A stretch of 8,579 nt of DNA from Prevotellaceae bacterium UBA2757 (GTDB lineage Bacteria > Bacteroidota > Bacteroidia > Bacteroidales > Bacteroidaceae). Position numbers and translations under genes: made by a program. Every line of letters begins with the position of its first letter. Position 1 is the first letter of the stretch. The notes beneath the pieces are model-generated. The model ran no database searches and was not told the origin of the DNA. It worked only from the letters and a program-made list of their open reading frames with translations. The stretch is taken from assembly GCA_002353215.1 (NCBI GenBank), contig DEJD01000087.1, positions 589 through 9,167 of the forward strand. Direction: 5' to 3'. This document shows, piece by piece, positions 7,801-8,579 of this stretch.

Positions 7801-8174
7801 TCACTTGGATCAATAGCAACCTGCTGACTGAGATATTCAGGTGAGAATACGTAGAGTGATGTTACGAATTTAGGCACTTTAATCTCGAAGTTACCTTCTT
7901 CATCACTCATGGCTGTATATTTGTTGTTGCCTAAAGCCTGAATCTGCACACCGGCGAGTGGAGCTTTTGTTCCAAGGTCGATGACGTTACCGTGAAGAGT
8001 AACCGTAGGATACTGCTTGACAACTTTTGTTGCCTTAACTGGCTTACGCTCAGGAGCCTGCTCTTCAGCTTCATCTTGTGCAAACGCAGCTGTGCCTGAT
8101 GCTATCATCATAGCAAAGAGCGGCAGGCGTAAATACTGATGCTTAAACATTGAAAATATATTTTTCATATTCAT
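4839..8174 (-). CDS. susC-like: SusC/RagA-family TonB-dependent outer-membrane transporter
   Basis: The 1111-residue protein has a signal peptide (probable cleavage after TAAFA, residue 32). Next come a charged linker and a carboxypeptidase-regulatory-like domain at about 58-134 (VTLHGNVIDLGTKAPLAGVQI, DEEGNFEI). The TonB plug covers about 155-269, with FIRGLNSLNANAQPLIVIDG and the SusC signature ending ALYGSRGGNGVILINTKRG. A long beta-barrel follows, containing the family loop DQNGDGVIS (928-936) and GNPNPDIYG, and ending FLLGVKINL. It imports oligomers across the outer membrane with energy from TonB-ExbBD, in complex with the SusD encoded 22 bp downstream. The segment between the regulatory-like domain and the plug lacks the usual 'EVVVVGYG' TonB-box-like motif. 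The start could be Met1 or Met3. The substrate is unknown; SusC-family membership is secure. Confidence 0.97.
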   Translation of the reverse strand: MNMKNIFSMFKHQYLRLPLFAMMIASGTAAFAQDEAEEQAPERKPVKATKVVKQYPTVTLHGNVIDLGTKAPLAGVQIQALGNNKYTAMSDEEGNFEIKVPKFVTSLYVFSPEYLSQQVAIDPSDSIATIDIKMLSDKFNTMYDKNTNITASTKAEIDSRYSTIDGDISKQLNGDVRAITRSGVAENGASMFIRGLNSLNANAQPLIVIDGIEQDMMLDRTALHEGQFMNVLANISPNDIESVEVLKNATALYGSRGGNGVILINTKRGRSMATRIDANIYAGVQLIPTLPKMMDASQYRTYASEMIGTVMQQNNYNKTISFNFLNDDPNGFYYNTYHNNTDWTKETYRNAITQNYGINVQGGDAVGMYNLSMGYMKAQQTAKQNDFDRMNIRFNTDIEIIPILKTRFDLSISRVNSNVFDTAIPADLSNGTISSPTFLSLIKAPIVAPYEYNGVIKAYSSILSSYDDIFDQLNSVQNGLGTKQSLANPTAILEYGKGDNKNKNENTNFNLQLAPTLQINKHLKATQVFSYTLIRNSQRYMRPYKGVPSFIIDGLGTVYSKVASFQAKENNIVSNTRVDWDNLYNGSHSIKVFGGFRYNRFKYDATHLYTQHTTQSDDKNPSLSSGYQGVNGTADVWKQIQIYVNADYNYQNRYFATVSALAEANSRFGKNAGTKIFGTGWAFFPSVQLGWVLTNEKWFKKNKGVNYLRVNAGFDMSGNDNISNYAARTAYSSVRYNNNAIGSQLTNIGNDKIKWETTKKFNVGLEGNFVDNRISLAFNYYIHSTTNLLTLKTFDNPIGGINNYWTNGGSLRNQGFEFTLSGKPVVTKNWKFELGATVGHYKNKITSLPDGNYTSSIYGDKNILTAVGQPVGVFYGYKTEGVFASAGEAARYGVSHTNAEGQTTTNLYMVNSAGQKVDFAAGDVHFVDQNGDGVISEADKVVIGNPNPDIYGHIFATLNFKRVTLSMNFNYSVGNDIYNYQRALLNSGSNFFNQQVAETNHWRYEGQRTDIPRLNYGDPLGNNRFSDRWIEDGSYLRLKTINVAYKIPIPTSWSWLQGLSVWAEARNVFTITRYKGSDPEFSIGNGVLYQGIDAGNLAQGRSFLLGVKINL

Positions 8175-8189
8175 ATTACATTTTAAAGG

Positions 8190-8579
8190 TTACTCTTCTT
8201 CTTTAAGATAGTCGTCATACTCTACAGGACGCATAATGATTGCATTTATACGTATGGTTCTGTCGAATGCATTTACATGACCTCTTGAGGCGAGTGTACT
8301 GAATTTGGTTGAACATGTTACCTTGATGTTAGGGTAAACATCATTCAGACCTACATAGCAGTATGGGAATGTGAATTCACCCAATAACATAGTGTCAACC
8401 TTTTCTGTGTTGTTGAAGAAGTCTTTGTTGTCAATTTTTGTCTTAACTTCAGCTCCAGTAGTTGGATTGTATGTGATTATTTCAGCGTTATTCGGGTCAA
8501 ATCGTTCATTGGTAAACTGGTAGTCAACGAGTTTTGTGCCGTTGAAGTAGTTCATGCTGAATGATAGCCAGTTAGGAAG
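8190..8579 (-). CDS. C-terminal 129 residues of an unrecognised protein upstream of SusC, cut by the window edge
   Basis: The reading frame is open to the right edge. Before the first in-window Met (8553-8555) it already encodes LPNWLSFS, so that Met is unlikely to be the true start. The visible 129 residues look like a folded, mostly beta extracellular domain with alternating hydrophobic strands (KVDTMLLGEFTFPYCYVGL, TIRINAIIMRPVEYDDYL) and end in an acidic tail, KEEE. I do not recognise the family. The stop lies 15 bp before the SusC start with no room for a promoter, so it is very likely in the same operon. By position and composition it could be an accessory surface lipoprotein, such as a SusE/F-like or fasciclin-like protein, but the N-terminal lipobox that would test this is outside the window. 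Confidence 0.8.
   Translation of the reverse strand, partial: LPNWLSFSMNYFNGTKLVDYQFTNERFDPNNAEIITYNPTTGAEVKTKIDNKDFFNNTEKVDTMLLGEFTFPYCYVGLNDVYPNIKVTCSTKFSTLASRGHVNAFDRTIRINAIIMRPVEYDDYLKEEE

Overview
The window looks like a stretch of a Bacteroidales genome, most likely Prevotella or a close relative. The evidence is a tandem SusC/SusD pair, a 'TSC' lipobox on the SusD protein, a type IX secretion (T9SS)-like C-terminal tail on a large secreted protein, A-rich start regions without Shine-Dalgarno sequences, and a promoter of the Bacteroidetes type (TTTG, 21 bp, TAnnTTTG). All four genes I can support lie on the minus strand and fill almost the whole window, so the text reads right to left.

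Layout in transcription order: (1) 8579-8190, the last 129 residues of a gene that runs off the right edge and whose family I do not recognise; (2) 8174-4839, a 1111-residue SusC/RagA-type TonB-dependent outer-membrane transporter; (3) 4816-2960, a 618-residue SusD/RagB-type surface lipoprotein; (4) a 172-bp intergenic region containing a perfect 23-bp inverted repeat that overlaps a well-formed minus-strand promoter; (5) 2787-37, a 916-residue secreted multi-module protein with beta-sandwich-like and helical (FIVAR-like) regions and a C-terminal sorting-like domain; (6) 36 bp after its stop with one weak hairpin. Genes 1 to 3 are separated by only 15 and 22 bp and almost certainly form one operon. 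Gene 4 is probably co-regulated but has its own promoter.

Together this is a nutrient-uptake locus. SusD is expected to sit as a lid on the SusC barrel at the cell surface and hand a captured oligomer to it. SusC moves it into the periplasm with TonB energy. The 916-residue protein probably acts as an extra surface binding or scaffold protein exported by T9SS. The window holds no glycosidase, lyase, peptidase, sulfatase, sigma/anti-sigma pair or hybrid sensor, so the substrate cannot be named. The points most worth a second look are the inverted repeat built over the promoter, the missing classical TonB-box-like segment in SusC, and the pairing of a SusCD operon with a large probable T9SS cargo. 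I found no RNA genes, CRISPR arrays or mobile elements.
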